This document shows, one piece after another, positions 1-13,939 of a stretch of DNA of 64,000 nt. Every line of letters starts with the position of its first letter. The first letter of the stretch is position 1. The position numbers and the translations under genes were made by a program. Below the pieces are notes generated by a model, which worked only from the letters and a program-made list of their open reading frames with translations, made no database searches and was not told the origin of the DNA. Source of the stretch: Pipra filicauda (Eukaryota; Chordata; Aves; Passeriformes; Pipridae); the NCBI RefSeq assembly GCF_003945595.2, contig NW_024104283.1, positions 2,674,630-2,738,629 of the forward strand, written 5' to 3'.

Positions 1-3000
1 TTATCTCTCACGCACAAACCATTGCAGGGCAGAACTCTTAGGTGTACTGTCAGAGCACCTGCTACACTACACCACAGTAATCCTTAGAAACGGTGTGAGT
101 ATGAAATAATTTTGGCTATTTGCATCAATACGTAAAACGCGGTACATTTTAAATCACGTCATACACTATGGTATGACACCAGGCCAGCACAAAATGTTTT
201 ACAGAGATGACATACTAGTAAACTAAAAAGAATTCAACTGATGGAACAACGTTCAGAAGATAATATGTTTTGGAAGTTACCAATATGGTATGACACTTGC
301 TGTAATACTGGTTAAGCACAGTGTAGTGATATCCTATGAGGTGGTCTTCTGCTCAGCCATCTTCCCTTTTGCATGTCCTGGGAAAGCATGAGGAGACAGT
401 GTTTGCAAAAATAGCCTAGCGTGCTTTTAAGAACAACTCTATTTCACAGGATTCCAACCCGTACAGCCGTGTAGGAGGAAAAGAGAGTTTTCTTTTAATA
501 CATTCAACACACATTAGGAAAAAAGTTCAGAAGTTAACTAAGTGAATCGACACGTTTGTTTGCACGTGGCTTTCTACAGAAGGGACACTGATGGACAAAG
601 GCCAGTGTAATCCCTTAGGAATGAGAAACTGGCTAAAAATGAACAACATGCAAATTGTTGGGGGCAGTTACAGCACTAGAGTGAAGAGCCTGCCAGCATC
701 TGATGGCCACATGTGTCGATAACACACTTCTAACTGTACCAGCTGGTACAATCCAGAGGGCTGGATGCTTTGCTGTAGACAAACCTCAGGCTGCGTCCAA
801 ACAGATTGCTACTTGTGTGGACTGTAAAGGGAGGTTTCAGTGGTGGAAAACAGAAAAAAAAATACAGATGAGGGTAAAGAAGAGGCTGATATATCTTCTG
901 GCGCACTAGTAACAGCTCAAATTCATTCCTGAAGAGAGATTTAGCCAACAACAGATATTTAGGGGAGAAAATAAAGTCATCTCTGAAGGAACTGGTTTGC
1001 AAAATGCCTGGTTCACATGCAATCATGCTAAGGGATAATGTAGCATGCAAAAGATAAACAAATCAGGTCTCTTAAAAAAGATTTTGTGTTACTTAAAAAG
1101 ATACCTTGATTTTAAAACAAAGGTGTGGAGGTCACAGAAGACTAGAGAGGCCTTTCCCCACCATGAGGAAAGAGCAGCTGCTGCCTCCATCAACAGCAAA
1201 ATAAAACATGTCAAAGACATTGGCCCTATTTTTACTGTAAAGGAGAAGGGCACTCGGTTACAGAGAGAAACGCAGTCCCCTGCAGTGGGGGTAGAGGTGG
1301 GCTTCCAAACAGCAGAACCAGCACCTGCAGGACCATCTCTCCCAGCCTGTGCGTGAGTGCAAAGGAAGGGCTCACTGGCATCGCTCCCCGCCGGCAGCAG
1401 GGCAGGGACGCTGACCCGGGACAGAGCGCAGCACGGCAGGGAGCAGTGTCCCTTGGCTGTTCCCGGCTCGCAGGGTTCACAGAGGGTCATGGTACACAGA
1501 GCCTTGCACTCAGAATAAACACTGTGCTGCAGTTTGCAGCGAACAAAGCATCCCACCAGCCCCTGAATCATCCAGGAGCGCAGCGAGTGCTCAAGCGGCA
1601 CAAAAGCTGCTTTGTCTTCTACAGCACAGCTCTAGTTGGCACCTGTAGCTGATCCAGTCTAACTGCAGGTACTCCAGCTCCCACAGCGATCACAGGACAG
1701 AGCTATAAACACATGCATGTTAAGGTCCAGCTTTCCCATTCTGTGCTCCCCCTCCTCCCCTTCTTTTTCAAAGGAAGAAAACTGAGCTCTGCAGCTCAGG
1801 GAAAAAAGAAGCACCCCCTGCCTGGATCATAAAACCCCTACACTTTAGGATGCACCTGAAACAGCATTTATACTATATTGCAGTGAGACTCTTTAAACCT
1901 CTACGGGTAAATTTCTGAAATCCTATTCATTTATGTTATCCCAGCTTGAATGCCTGCCTGTGGTGTTTGTAACTGACTTAGCTTAATCTAAGTAGATTTA
2001 GCACTAATAACTAGAGCTCACTAATGCATATTGCAATTATGTATCCTGTCTCCAAAGCAAAAACATTGCTGTCTCCCAGTAGTGGAAGCAACTATAACTA
2101 ATCTAAAGAGATGCCCAGATGTTCCAGAGACTGCTCGCTCGCATTCACAAGTGACCTCTTCTATAGCATTTGAGGAGGCAAAGCCTAAGCAGCGTGTTTT
2201 GTTCCAGTTTTAGCGATATACGGATTCATTTCAGGATTCCCAGCAACATTCACACTGAACTTTCACATTTGTCCTGTATCCATCCTCTCCACAGAGAATG
2301 TTCTTCATTGGATGCAGCTGCTCCCTGCTTGCTCTTCATGAAGTGTATGGGATAACAAAAATGTTTAAAGAGGTTTTTTGTCTTACTCAGAACAAAATTA
2401 CTTTTCTGTCTGTCATAAACTAAAGGAAGTGAGTCTGAGGGGAAGAATTATGCAGTAATGAGCTCCAAGTCTGCAGAAGCAGCTGGACTGAAGACTGCTT
2501 CTCCTTAATCTCAAGTATCTCCCTTTTATTTTTTTGCTGTTTCATGTGATGCATCATGGTTTGTTACTAACTGCATGTGTGTCTCTGACGTCTGATGGGA
2601 GAGCCAACATCAATTTCAATCTCTGCTAAGTCCTACTGTTCCACCAGTACAGAAAATCTGGCATTCAGCTCAGAATGGAGCTGGTGCAAAACAGCACCAC
2701 ATATAAAGCACTGGTATACATGCACTAGCTCAGGTTTGTTCAAAATCATTAGTAAAATATCTCTGTGCTGGTCAGATTCATGCCAAATCTGCATTTCCTA
2801 ACACAGACAAAATCAACTCTGCATTGTACCTACCGGTCAGTTCAACAAAAATACCATTCTCAACCCACACTTGATACAACACAACATGGAAAAGGGACAT
2901 TAACACAGACGCTCAAGTCTAATACTGATGATCATGCAGCTTGAAGGGAAAGGTCTAGACTAATTCCACTGAACTTTGAGTATTTTACCAAGACTTCTAA

Positions 3001-4462
3001 AGTCAGCAGACATGTTATCCAGACTTCCTCTATAATCAAAGGAAACCTAGACCTACCTCCAGAATGTTATTTAGCTTAGCTGATTTTTCACCTAATGTGC
3101 CTGCCTCTCCCCAATGACTACTGAAAGGGCCCTCAGGCAATAAGTCAGTACTACTGTCAAGCAGGTAAAGTCTGGAACTTAGTATCTCTCCTAACTTCCA
3201 TAGGAACATGAAAAGCTGATAAGAAAAAAAAATCATGTAAATCTATATTTTGCATTAATATAGGTAAATACAATTTGAAATGGATTGCAAAGAACATTCA
3301 GAAAATATGAAGCAACAGTAGTCAAGAGGAGTCTCCTCTCTGTATACCTGATCTATCTCTAAAGGGCATGTTATTGTTTTGCCACTGAGCAGTGCTGCTG
3401 AACAAAACCTGAGAGCCCCTCAACCTCTAAGGAGGTCTTTACAGCTCAATACAAACTCAAGCCAAATATAAACCCACCCAAATTAACCACAAAATGCTCC
3501 CTTTGACTGCAGTGCTCTCTGCATCCACTTCACTCTAATTGCTGGTGTTAACTGCCATGTACTAATCACTGAGAAATGCCACCCAGGCACTATTTCCTGC
3601 TATCCACAGTTTGTATCCCACAGCAGCAAAATCACAGAAATAAATTGCACTGGTTCAAGAGAGATGAAGCGCTTCAGTACACCTCGAACCTAAAGCTGGC
3701 TCCCAGGACAGCAAAGACAGTTTTATTAGGCAGCAGCTATCTGTGTGAAACAGGCTCCAGATTCCAGCGATCGTTCTCCTAATGCAGCTGTGTGCTGAAG
3801 GGTAATGCAAAAGGCCAGAGGCCTGATGTACTCTGAGGACTGATCTCCCTCATCCTCGTGGGAAGCAGAATGTTTTCTTAGCTGTATATGTGGGTTTGCT
3901 ACCTGAGAAAGCACTTGTTCTGTATAGAGTGAAAACTTCAATCTCAAGTGCTGTAAATATCATAAACACTGCAAACATTTTCAAGTAAAGCCACAACTGC
4001 CTTTATTACTATCGCTTCGCCACGTATCACCCCTAAAGTGTTGAACAAACACACCCTTATACAGAAATGTACTATTTTGTCCCAGAGGCAGTTAATGAAG
4101 TTTTGTAAGTAATGCTTACCCCGCAAATATGCAAGTCACCTCTGCTCAAAGAAGATGCTGTAGGCTTCTCAGTTTATCTCCTTAATTTCTATCTTCCTCT
4201 GTATGAATTACTACTCACAACTCACCATTAAGCAATTTGTTTTCATATTAATATTAGAAGACCAAAGGAAAATAAAGAGCCTCATAGAGAAAGGTTTTTC
4301 CCTAAAAAAAAAGTTTACAGAAGCACATCAACACATAACATACACAAACAAAGTCTATATTTTAGAAGACAACCTTGTTGCAACCTGTGTTGCATTTATA
4401 GGGCTTTTTGAAGTTACCTCTCATGAAACAATTTCCTGACTTTTTTAAAAGAGAGCACTTAC
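1..4462 (-). other. METTL24: METTL24 intron 3 (partial, runs off the left edge)
   Basis: This is intron sequence downstream of METTL24 exon 3, starting at the donor GTAAGT on the minus strand. I searched it for the next METTL24 exon, which in the human protein begins after Leu-Gly and carries the motif WYHRLSIDW, and did not find it. Exons 4 and 5 are therefore expected to the left of base 1. There is a locally GC-richer patch at about 1260-1480 with open frames on both strands, but no family resemblance and no repeat that I recognise. The rest shows no supported feature. Confidence 0.7.
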
Positions 4463-4602
4463 CCAAGTGAATACAGACGGCATTGCTTGCTTCTGATTCG
4501 GTGAATGAGGCTAAACCTCTCATCAAGACAGATCGACCAGGGCTTTTTTGAGGTTTCAGAGTACCCTTTCAGGCTGTTCAGGTTCATATGTTCACATGAA
4601 AT
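4463..4602 (-). CDS. METTL24: METTL24 exon 3
   Basis: Internal coding exon of 140 nt. On the minus strand it follows an acceptor ending TTCAACAG and stops at the donor GG|GTAAGT. It reads [16 protein letters not shown] and continues through [12 protein letters not shown] to KQCRLYSLG, which aligns with human METTL24 ([27 protein letters not shown]). It starts in phase 0, as exon 2 requires, and ends two bases into a Gly codon, as in human. This is where the methyltransferase-like (Methyltransf_21-type) region begins; the Cys, Trp-Ser and Leu-Asp positions are conserved. Function is known only from the family: a predicted S-adenosylmethionine-dependent methyltransferase of undefined substrate. 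The downstream catalytic part is outside the window. Confidence 0.93.
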
Positions 4603-7600
4603 CTGTTGAAATCAAAGGATGCCTCATTTTAAGACAGGACTTTTAATTTGTTTTTAATTTGCCTTCTGGAGAAAGAGTGGAAAAAAGAAAAATGTTAATT
4701 GGTTTCATTTAAATCTGATTGTCAATTTGGTACATGGTTACAGAAATTTGATCATTTTTTCCTTGTTCATCTGTTCTGCTTGGTGAAATTTAAGGCTTAT
4801 ATAATCCCACAGAGAGCAACGCAGTTTGAAAAGCAAATAATTAAGCATTAGTACTATACCCAAAATCATTTTTCCACAAGGAAAAGATCTTCACCATTCA
4901 AATGTTTTGGAGTTTTTTTCAAACCTTGGAATGGATTCTGCATCTCAAGTAATGATAAAATCATTATTCATGTCATGATTCAAGATTGTAATCACAAGGT
5001 GCAGTGTCACACAATGTAAGCCGTATACCTTATCCAGAGTATCCTGGATCTCAGTTCCAGAAGGGATTTAATCATTACCCCAACACATGGTCTCTCCAAA
5101 AACAAGGGGATTTAAGCAAGTGCTTAACTAAACAGAGGAATCATAGCATGTGTGTCTATGCTGAGCTGGCTTAGACATCTAGAGTCTAAAGCCAGGATAA
5201 AACACCCTGCAAAAGAAGAAACAGAGACCCTGCAGGGAAGAACACCGTAAGTCAAAGCCCTTGTACAGACCAAGAAAGCAAAGACTGAAAACACACTGGA
5301 TTCATCAGAAACCTGTAAGTGTCAAAAATCACTTAACTGAGGTGTGAAGTCAGCTTTGCTGGCAGCTGAGCAGCAGCTGGCAGCAGCCAAAACACAGTGG
5401 TGTCTGAGCCAACGAAACCACGGCCCTGTGAATGACACCCTAAGGAGGAGCCCCTGCCTGCAGCACCAGCTCTGCCTGTCCCCCCAGCAGCCTGGGCCAG
5501 CATTTCACCCCCAGGCCACATCACCCTGCACCATCCTCTTCTTCCAGACACACTCTGGAAAAGGCAGGCATGGAGCTGGGGACCGCTGCACCCTTTCCAC
5601 AACTCAGGATCCAGAGCACAGCAGGTGATGGAGAGCCAGTACAATTCGTACGGATGTTGCCTTAGCAATGTTAAGGAGGTAATGGGGAGCAGAAGTAAGC
5701 ACCAAAGCTGTGGCTCCTTCTGCCTAAGAAAGGTTGTGCCACTCTGCATCAGCATCAGCATCTACAGTTGGGTTTTGAAGGGCTTTTCAAACCACATGCA
5801 GCCCAGCCATCAAATTCAGGGGTTGGAGGGCACAGGCTGCTTAACACGCAGATAGGAAAGCAAAGACTGAGAAGAGCTGCAGGAACCCAGCTGAGCCATC
5901 ACAACAAAAAGTTGTTCTTTGCACCAAGCACCAACCCTAGCTGCAGGAATGGGAGCTGGCACTGTCAGAAAGCCAAAAACTAAAACGGTGGGAAGGAGAG
6001 TGGTAGAGACAAAACCAGGTTAAACATCAGTCCTGAACGCTGTTCTCATCTTGCTCCTTCCTTCCTCTACAGCAGACTGCCCAGGTTCAGTTCTCAGTTT
6101 TAGCCAAACGAAAAAGCATGGCTCTGGTCCCACCTGGAACCACAGAAATGAAACAATTCTACACAGGGGTGAGAGCGAAAACTGGATCCCAGCCTTTAAT
6201 GTGATAGGCACTCTCCATCAGGTACCTTATAATAAGTAAAAAACCTAATTCTTTAAGAATCTTATGCTCTGAAAGATCATTGCCTGAAGCATTACATTCA
6301 AAGAGCTGCACACTGCATCACCACCTCCCCGCTCCTGCTCAGCTCATAATTCCCACAGAAAATTTATTCAAGCTAATATAGCATCTCTTCATGCTGTTCT
6401 CGGGATTCACTAAGTTTTAAGCAATTATTTGCACTGCACCCCACTACTCATTTCCCTTCAGTCACATAACAATCAAGGAATAAATGGCATTGCAAAAATA
6501 AGCACTAATTTAAGACACAGAAGAATAATGTACTCTCTATAGAAAACTAAGATTCTGCAATGCTGCCACTTAGTTGACTCATGGCATTATGAGCAATTAC
6601 AATAGTCAGAATTCGGAGCAATTTTAACAGCTCTTGTTACTTAATTGCTCTTGCTATCAAAAATAAAAAAAAAAAAAAAATCCAATGCTGAACCTGCCCT
6701 TAGCACCATCACCAGTCTGTTGCATGATTTACAGACCCTGATGCACTGAGCTCACATCCTGTTCTGGGCTTCTGTTCACTATTATCACGCAAACAACAGC
6801 ACAGGTAAGATGGTTCTTCTGATCATCAGACACCAGCGCTGAAAAAGCTCTTTCTGGCCACACCTCGGCACTGCTGACGTGGCACCTTCCCCTCCAGCAG
6901 TTTAAGCCATTGTACACTATCAACAGGGAGCTGAACTCAGGCACGGTAATTAGTAGACACTTGCTCAGCAAACAAGGAATATGAGACCCCATGCTCATCT
7001 AAATAAGCGGGATCCCATTCTCAGAAGTGCTCATAGCGGTTATGGTGTTATCCCGTCAGTTATTAATATTGTAACATCTGCCAGGTCAGAAACAGAGATT
7101 TCTCTAATTTTTTGTTTTCACTTATGCTTGTTCCCCCAACCAAGGTCAGTTACTCTGGGAACAAAACTTCTTGATTAGTGTGTCAGAAGCAATAAGCTCT
7201 CTATTAATTGATGTCCTTGTAGGCTTTAACCCAACTAGTGGAGTTTAGCAGCATCTGCCACTGTTTATTAAGTCACTGAGATGAAGGATGTTTTCAAACT
7301 CAGTATGTCTGCTGCAGCCTAAATTTCTGTACAACAAAACAAGCAGCTCTACACACATCTCTTGCTGTCCCCATGCATCATCTTGCCTCTTGCCCTCTCA
7401 GTGCTGGTATGAGTGGCAGCACAGATGTCATTTTCTTAAGCATTTAGCCACGGGTATCCACAAGCTGGAGGATACATGAACACTCTACTACCCTCCTTTT
7501 TAGATGTGTTTCAAATGAATCTTGTCTCAGCCTTGAAAGCACTGCATCAACAAAGAATTTCATGTGTGAATGACATTTCAGTGACATTAGCACCTGAGGC

Positions 7601-7923
7601 TTTTTGCTGTTCTCCAGTGTAAGTAATGGTGCTGTTAAATCTGTATTCAAGGGTCAATTGCTGATAGACCTGGGTACTGAAAGCAGCTGCCCTGTCAGAA
7701 CTGTGGGCATCTAGCACCTTTTCCATTTTTTATTACTGGAAATACATGCATAAATGCTGTTGTGCATAAATGATGCCCCTATGAAGACATGATGGCCCAA
7801 TTTCCATATGTGCTGAATGCTGTAGGTAACCATCAACACAATCTGGATTTAGAAATGACATATTTTAAAAATCACATAAACCCACTCACTTTCCAGGTCA
7901 TCATTTTTGTCCTGAAAATATCA

Positions 7924-7957
7924 GGTATCATTGGTATCATTGGTATCTGGTATCATT
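7924..7957. repeat. Short tandem repeat, unit GGTATCATT
   Basis: Two perfect copies of a 9-base unit are followed by a shortened copy (GGTATCT) and another full copy. It lies inside METTL24 intron 2 and is a probable replication-slippage product. Confidence 0.8.
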
Positions 7958-8143
7958 GAAACAACTTGTCCAAGTTAGGGTCTGATGCCTTGTTCTCATT
8001 TTACTGGGAACCTCAAATGCATCCTTTTTAAGTAAAATGAGCCTGGTTATCATATTATTATTGAGAAGTGGAGTGGGGGAATAACACTGTTTTCTCAATA
8101 CAGAGTGCTCTGTATTTTTCTGTATCTGAGAGGGAGTATGTGT

Positions 8144-8164
8144 GAGAGAGAGAGAGAGAGAGAG
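8144..8164. repeat. (GA)n microsatellite
   Basis: About ten uninterrupted GA units, followed by GGAGAG. It sits 270 bases downstream of METTL24 exon 2 within intron 2, and its length is likely polymorphic. Confidence 0.9.
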
Positions 8165-8433
8165 GGAGAGAAACTACATCTAGAATTTCAGTCATACCAT
8201 GCTCCGGTCAGGACACAAACCCATTCAAAAATAAAAAGCAAGGAAATAATGCATTCTTTCTAACCTGTGCTTTGACCTTTACATTCATGTTGACCATCAC
8301 TGCTAGGTTAAACAACTTTAGAAATAAAACAGTTTCAAAAAAAGTTTGGTGCAAGGTTAATTCATTAACTGAGAGGGAACAACCTGTGGCAGGCAAACTA
8401 TCTTCTAAATGGAGACTGAAATGAAAAACATAC

Positions 8434-8532
8434 CTGAGAAGTGCTAATATACTTTAGGAACCTCAATGCCTCGTAGTTGAGGGAAGGAGTTGGACTTGCC
8501 CATGGTTGTAGTTCAACGTGCCATCTAACAGT
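8434..8532 (-). CDS. METTL24: METTL24 exon 2
   Basis: Internal coding exon of 99 nt, exactly 33 codons. On the minus strand the acceptor is TTTTACAG and the donor is CTCAG|GTATG. It reads [20 protein letters not shown] and ends [11 protein letters not shown]. Human METTL24 has RWHIDLQPWAG and LRYISTTQ at the same place, so the match is unambiguous. Both boundaries are phase 0, consistent with exon 1 ending on a complete Lys codon and exon 3 opening on Ile. It links the luminal stem region to the methyltransferase-like domain. It is separated from exon 1 by an intron of about 20 kb. Confidence 0.95.
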
Positions 8533-11500
8533 CTGTAAAACAAATCAAAACAAAAAACACCTTAAAGGCAGTACAATCATAAAGTGCCAGGCCTAATAAA
8601 ATAAGGAGATCTAATTTCAAACAAAAAGTTTCTTAGAGGCTTGTCTACACATGAAAGACATTTCAGAATAAAGTAGGGTTTGAACTGCAATTAAAGAGTA
8701 CTTATGATTTATAGTGATCAGCTTTGGAAGCAGACGTAGGTAATTCAGAAAGAAAGGGCTCTTCATCCAGGATACATGTGTCAACCCAGTTATTCTAGGA
8801 CATCCAAAAAAGCCGTGGCTTGCAGAAACACATGAAAAAAACCCAAGATCTGAGTAACTAAATCCCCTAGCAAAACATCTGAAAACAGAGATATCATTTT
8901 AATTTTATATCTGTTGCATATCTCTGTTTGAATGTCCACTGAAAGAAGAACTTGGATTGTAAACAATAATCACCAAAGGAAACCTCTGCAAACAATCTCT
9001 TTTCTTTTTTAAGATCTAGATTTTATTGAAAAGCAAGCTTCTTGTGGTCTTTGAGAAAAGTCCTCTTCCTTTCCCATGCTTGCCAGACGAGATACACCAG
9101 AATTATTTGTTTCCCCTCAAAAAATACAAGTGTGGCTGCCCATAGCCCTACCACTTCTCATTTTTGTAGCCCCAAGGAAGTAGCCTCAGTGGGTGCTTTC
9201 TGTACTCCCTACAAGGCCCCTCAGCTCTGAACCTCAGGGATCCTGTCAGCTTTTCCAGAAACCCTTCCCACATGGACAGAGTAGGACAGAAAAGGTCTTT
9301 CAGACACGTGCTTGCAGAGCAACAGGGCTCTGTGCTCCCATCTGCACCACCTTCTCCAAATTCTGCCTGCTTTTGTCATGCTGGGAAATTTAGACTTGTC
9401 ATCTCTTGCCCTCAAGTAGAGAAAAATACAATCATGGTGTTAAGTTGTACTAAATTAAGATTGATTCCTCATGGCTTTTCATCTTCAGGCACCATAACTC
9501 ACTTCTATGGCTGGGCAGGTAGAATCAAGCTTCCCTTTAATCATCCTCAATTAACTGAGCTTCCATAATGGGGTTCCTCCCTCATAGGTTCATGTTGACA
9601 TTCAATAAAATACAATCAGAAACCCCATTTGGGATTCCCACAGGACTTTATTTCAAAAGAAGCCCTGGAAAACATGTAGGAAACAGCAATTAGCTGCAGA
9701 GGATGAAGACAGATCAGAGAAGTGAGGTGCTTAGCCACGAGATAGGGCTGGTCTGTGGCACCGGGAGAAGAGCCAGCAGAGTGACAGCGGGGATCCTCTG
9801 ATGCCAGAGAGGAACACAGGAAAAAGAAGGTAAAACTAGAAAAGAAAGTTTATTAAAGAGGACCACCAGACTAGATGGAGTTTGCCTTGAGCTGGTATCA
9901 CAAATTGATATTTTTGCAGCCTAAGAAAATGTAGTCTACAGTGAATGTGAGCCAGGAGGTCTGTATGAGGTTCATTGTTCCTTTAGGGGTTACTCTTTGT
10001 CGGGTTTTTTACTGTAAAGAGATGATGAAATGGACATTTTAGACTTTTTTTTCCCCCCAGAAGCAGATAAAACTAGCATTTCTCACCGTGAAACTTCCTG
10101 CCTATGGCAAACACGGGCTCCTATACTCTGCACAGCATGAGGCTGGAAGCGAACTAGCAAGGAAGCTCTGCAGTAGCACATACCCCTGACCTCTGATTGC
10201 AGAAGGCAGCCTGCAAGCAGCTAACAGCAGGAGGATAGGTGCACACCAGGGAGTGAAATGCATGTAATCTTTCAGAATGAGTCACAGTTCACACGGCTGA
10301 ATAACGTTTGCAATGACAGGAATGCTGTCGTTTCAACAGGCTTGAAAGCTGAAATGAAAATGAAGACTGACAATCATTTTCAGGCAAAAAAAGCCTGAAA
10401 GGGGAAAAAAAACACACCAAAACAAAACAAAAAAAACCCAAACCACCTACCAACCACACAGATACCTAAACATCTGTGCCCAGTTATTCTGAAATTTATT
10501 TGTGTGAGAAGTAGCTCATTAAGCAGAGGAATTGCAGGGTGGCCATTGTGACACTATTCAGCAAGAATTCCCTCTGCACAGAGGGAAGAAAAAAAAATCC
10601 CTATAATGAACCACGTGAATGAGGTTCTTTTTCAGCAAACTGCAATATACAAGAGCCACTGCAGCTTACTCTCAGGTTCTTAAAATCTTAAAGATGACAA
10701 ACTGCCTTTCCAGTGACTCCAAACTATCAATAAATACGCAAAAATGAAATAAAAACCCCAGTGACTTAATAAGGCAGTCTCAAAAAAAAACCCAAAATGC
10801 AACCTTTTATATAGTTCTTTAAATTTAGAAGCACTGCATAAATGCTACTTTTATGACAGAGATCAGACCTGAGGCTTCTGTTTGATGGCAATTCTTTTGA
10901 ATAGCTTCTCAAACTTCACACTTGGTCCCTGGCTCCTTAGGAAGTAGCAGAATATTTCCATCCACTAACGAATACATTAGAGAGGTCTGTTCCTAACACC
11001 TACTAAGCATCTCTATGGAACACTTCAATAGCTGCTGAATAGATTCACAGATGATGAACTGGGATGAAAATCTAGCACATCTCTTGGACCAAGTGCACCC
11101 TCCCAGTGGGTAACTCACTGATGTTGGTGACGTGACATAGGTATGTTCAGGACTCACAAAATATCCTCCTGAAGAAGCCATTCCATATGTACATTGATAG
11201 CCTTTGTTTATAGTTTTTCAGGTAATTTTCAGTCTGTTCCATAGTGTTACCATGTAAGCCTTCTCAAATAAACTCTACAGATAAAACGCACCTGGTCCCT
11301 GTGCACCAAGTGCTTTGTGAAAACCAGGTTTATTCCTGATAAACAAATGATCTTTATTTGAAGAGTTTTCCCCCTCTCAACTTTGCAATTTTATTTACTC
11401 AGAGCAAACCTGACTGTGGCATCGTGATTTGGATTTTCTCACTTGTATTGTGGAAACCTCTAGAGTAACCAAGAGCTGTGGCTGCGGTACAAAACAGGCT

Positions 11501-13939
11501 GAGGAGCAGCTCCTTTCACAACAGGCTTTACAGTCAGAGGAACACAGGAGGTATTACCTCCATATTATGCAGCTTTGGATATGAAAAGACAGACCTCCAC
11601 AAGGTCACCCAGAAGCCAGAAAATGGGTTCAGCCATTCTACATCTCTGCCTATTACCATGGGTGTGCTATCTCCCTAGGGTAAGGACTCATCCAACCATG
11701 ACTGTGTCTCCCAAACAGCAGCATATAAAGAGATGACAGTACCTGGAAAGTTACAATGCCACTTAAAAAAATACCATACCGAATATCTTGAAGTACGCCT
11801 CTGTATACAGCTTCACTTACAGACACATTACCTGAAATTAGCATCGTAAGAAAAATCAGTCTTCAGCAAGACTTTATCTTGAGCACTGGTGAGACACTTG
11901 ACTTCAGCTACTCCAGAATGGTGATGGATATCCTGAAACTGTTATTCAGGATGATGTCTAAATTTTCACCACATGAGATAACCATAGAGTAAAGAAAATC
12001 TTAAGGCAATGCCATTGCTTTGTTAGAAAAAGGACACATTTGAAGGTCTGATTTTTTTACCCAGGTACTTCACACTTAAGGATAAGGACTGATGTTTCTT
12101 CCAAACTAATCTGACAGTAATCTGCAGAGACTTTTCTCTGGAGCCCACTTCTTTCCAGATTTTTCTTCCTCATAGCCATCTACAATAGTCATCTGATAAT
12201 CCCTTAATAATCTGTAGTATATATATGGTATATTTTTAAAGGACTGTAATTTAAAATCTCAAATCATAAGATAAAATGTAAACAAACATGTGCAAAGGCC
12301 TTACAAACCAGCAGGTCTAAAATCGTAGGTCTGCAAAATATCTGGCTTTTCTAGCCTAAACTTGAACACAAAAATCATTAAATTCTTTCCAGGCCAATCC
12401 TAGTTTCAGTGCACTGATCCAAAAAGCTCAACCCCTCCCTTCCCTTCTGCTTACATTTGAAAGGGAATTAGTAAATTTTGCATATTTCCATCTTTTTTTC
12501 AATAACTGTTTTTTCCCTCTTTTAATCTCCCTCCTTGTTAGCAGCCAATCAAAATACAGAAACATATTAGCTGTGTTTATAAACAAAAATTTGGGAATTC
12601 CATTACCCTGTGAAGCAGTCTGTTGCTTCCAAAGAAGAAACAAAAGACTTGTCAATATATACACAGATGTCTTAAGCAAATCCTCTGATTAAATCATGCA
12701 ACAATATTTTTTTTACATTTGAGGCAGGACCAAATGTGAATGGAAATCACTTGTGGCAATAAATTCCATCAATAACCATAAACATCTGCTAGTCATAGAA
12801 ACAAATGACACATGCATCTTCACCTCCAACCATTCTGGCTACCTGGTACCCTATGTACCACCACACTCAGCCTTGTAAAAGGGCACAGCACAAGAGAGCT
12901 TGCTTGTGGGTGAAATTTTGCAGGGATTTTATCAGTTTAAAATGCAATGCGTGGGATTCAAATTGCAAAATTTCAGACACCTACATGGCAGATTTACTGG
13001 ATTTAGTTCCTGAAGGCTTGCCCTTGTGAGAGGAGATATGATTTACAGAGCTTGGACATAATATTATTTGAGGTCCCGCTGCAGCACCTGTGGCCTTAAG
13101 CATATTATTTTGTAGTGGTCTAATTGTTCGGGTTTTTCCCTCAGTTCAGAAGTACCCTAAGTGAAAGCAGTGTGTTGCAGCCTACTCAAGTACTGGCTTT
13201 ACATGACACGCTTCATGAGGGTCACACAACAAGTGTGAAGCCTGCTAAGACGAGTAGGAGGACCGCTGAGGGTGCAGGCAGCCAAACCTGGCACACTGCT
13301 CCTCTTGCTGACAACACAGAGCAGCTCCAGCGGCAAAGAATCCCTCGTGAACACCCACGTTTAGTTTCAGAGGCAATTAGCTGGTTGACTCCAAGGGAGA
13401 GACAGGAGTGAAGAAACACTCCTGCAGTGAGGACAGCCATGGACAAAGCTCCCACAGTGGGCTGTGGAGCTAAGTTATCTGACAGGACAGATGAGGCAGA
13501 CAGGCTCTTTAATGGAATGATTTATCTCACTACAGAGTAGATGTCTTTAAGTAGATGAGTCAAGCACTGGAAAAGTCCATGACACTCCATGACCTGCAAA
13601 GAGAGCCTGAAGTCTGGTCTCAAGAACACCTACACCATAGATGCTCAACACCACGGAAGAGAAACCCCAGCCCAGACTATCACACATGCCAGACTGCAGA
13701 AAATCAGGTGTTTTAGAGGGTTGAGCCTACTCTTTAGCCGTGAGCTTAAAACAACATTTAGCTGCACTTCGTTCTTCAGCAAGATTGAGTAATTCCAAAT
13801 GTTTTATGTTAGGAACAGCAACATGTGGCACAAGTTAAACCTAACTCCACCTCAAAGCTGAGGTGTCAGTACTGATGAGTAAGTATGCCTTCAGCCTTGG
13901 CAAAGAGCTCCTTGAGAAAGGTCAGTTCCTACAGTTCCC

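Larger units (their letters stand above)
4603..8433 (-). other. METTL24: METTL24 intron 2
   Basis: About 3.8 kb of intron between exons 2 and 3. It holds a 16-base A run (6665-6680), a pair of 9-base inverted arms at 6591-6599 and 6642-6650, a short (GGTATCATT)n tandem at 7924-7957 and a (GA)n tract at 8144-8164. Around 5106-5130 is a stretch reading ttaagcaagtgcttaac, which resembles the arms of a degraded amniote interspersed repeat, but it is too short to classify. No other exon was recognised. Confidence 0.7.

Noticed and set aside
1089..1601. 170-codon minus-strand frame in a GC-richer patch
   Set aside because: It is Cys- and Ser-rich without a domain, overlaps comparable frames on the other strand, and lies in METTL24 intron 3. 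Chance is the simplest explanation.
10378..10400. Hairpin TTTCAGGC, A7, GCCTGAAA that resembles a bacterial terminator stem
   Set aside because: This is vertebrate intron sequence, where such terminators do not function. An 8-base stem is expected by chance at this scale.
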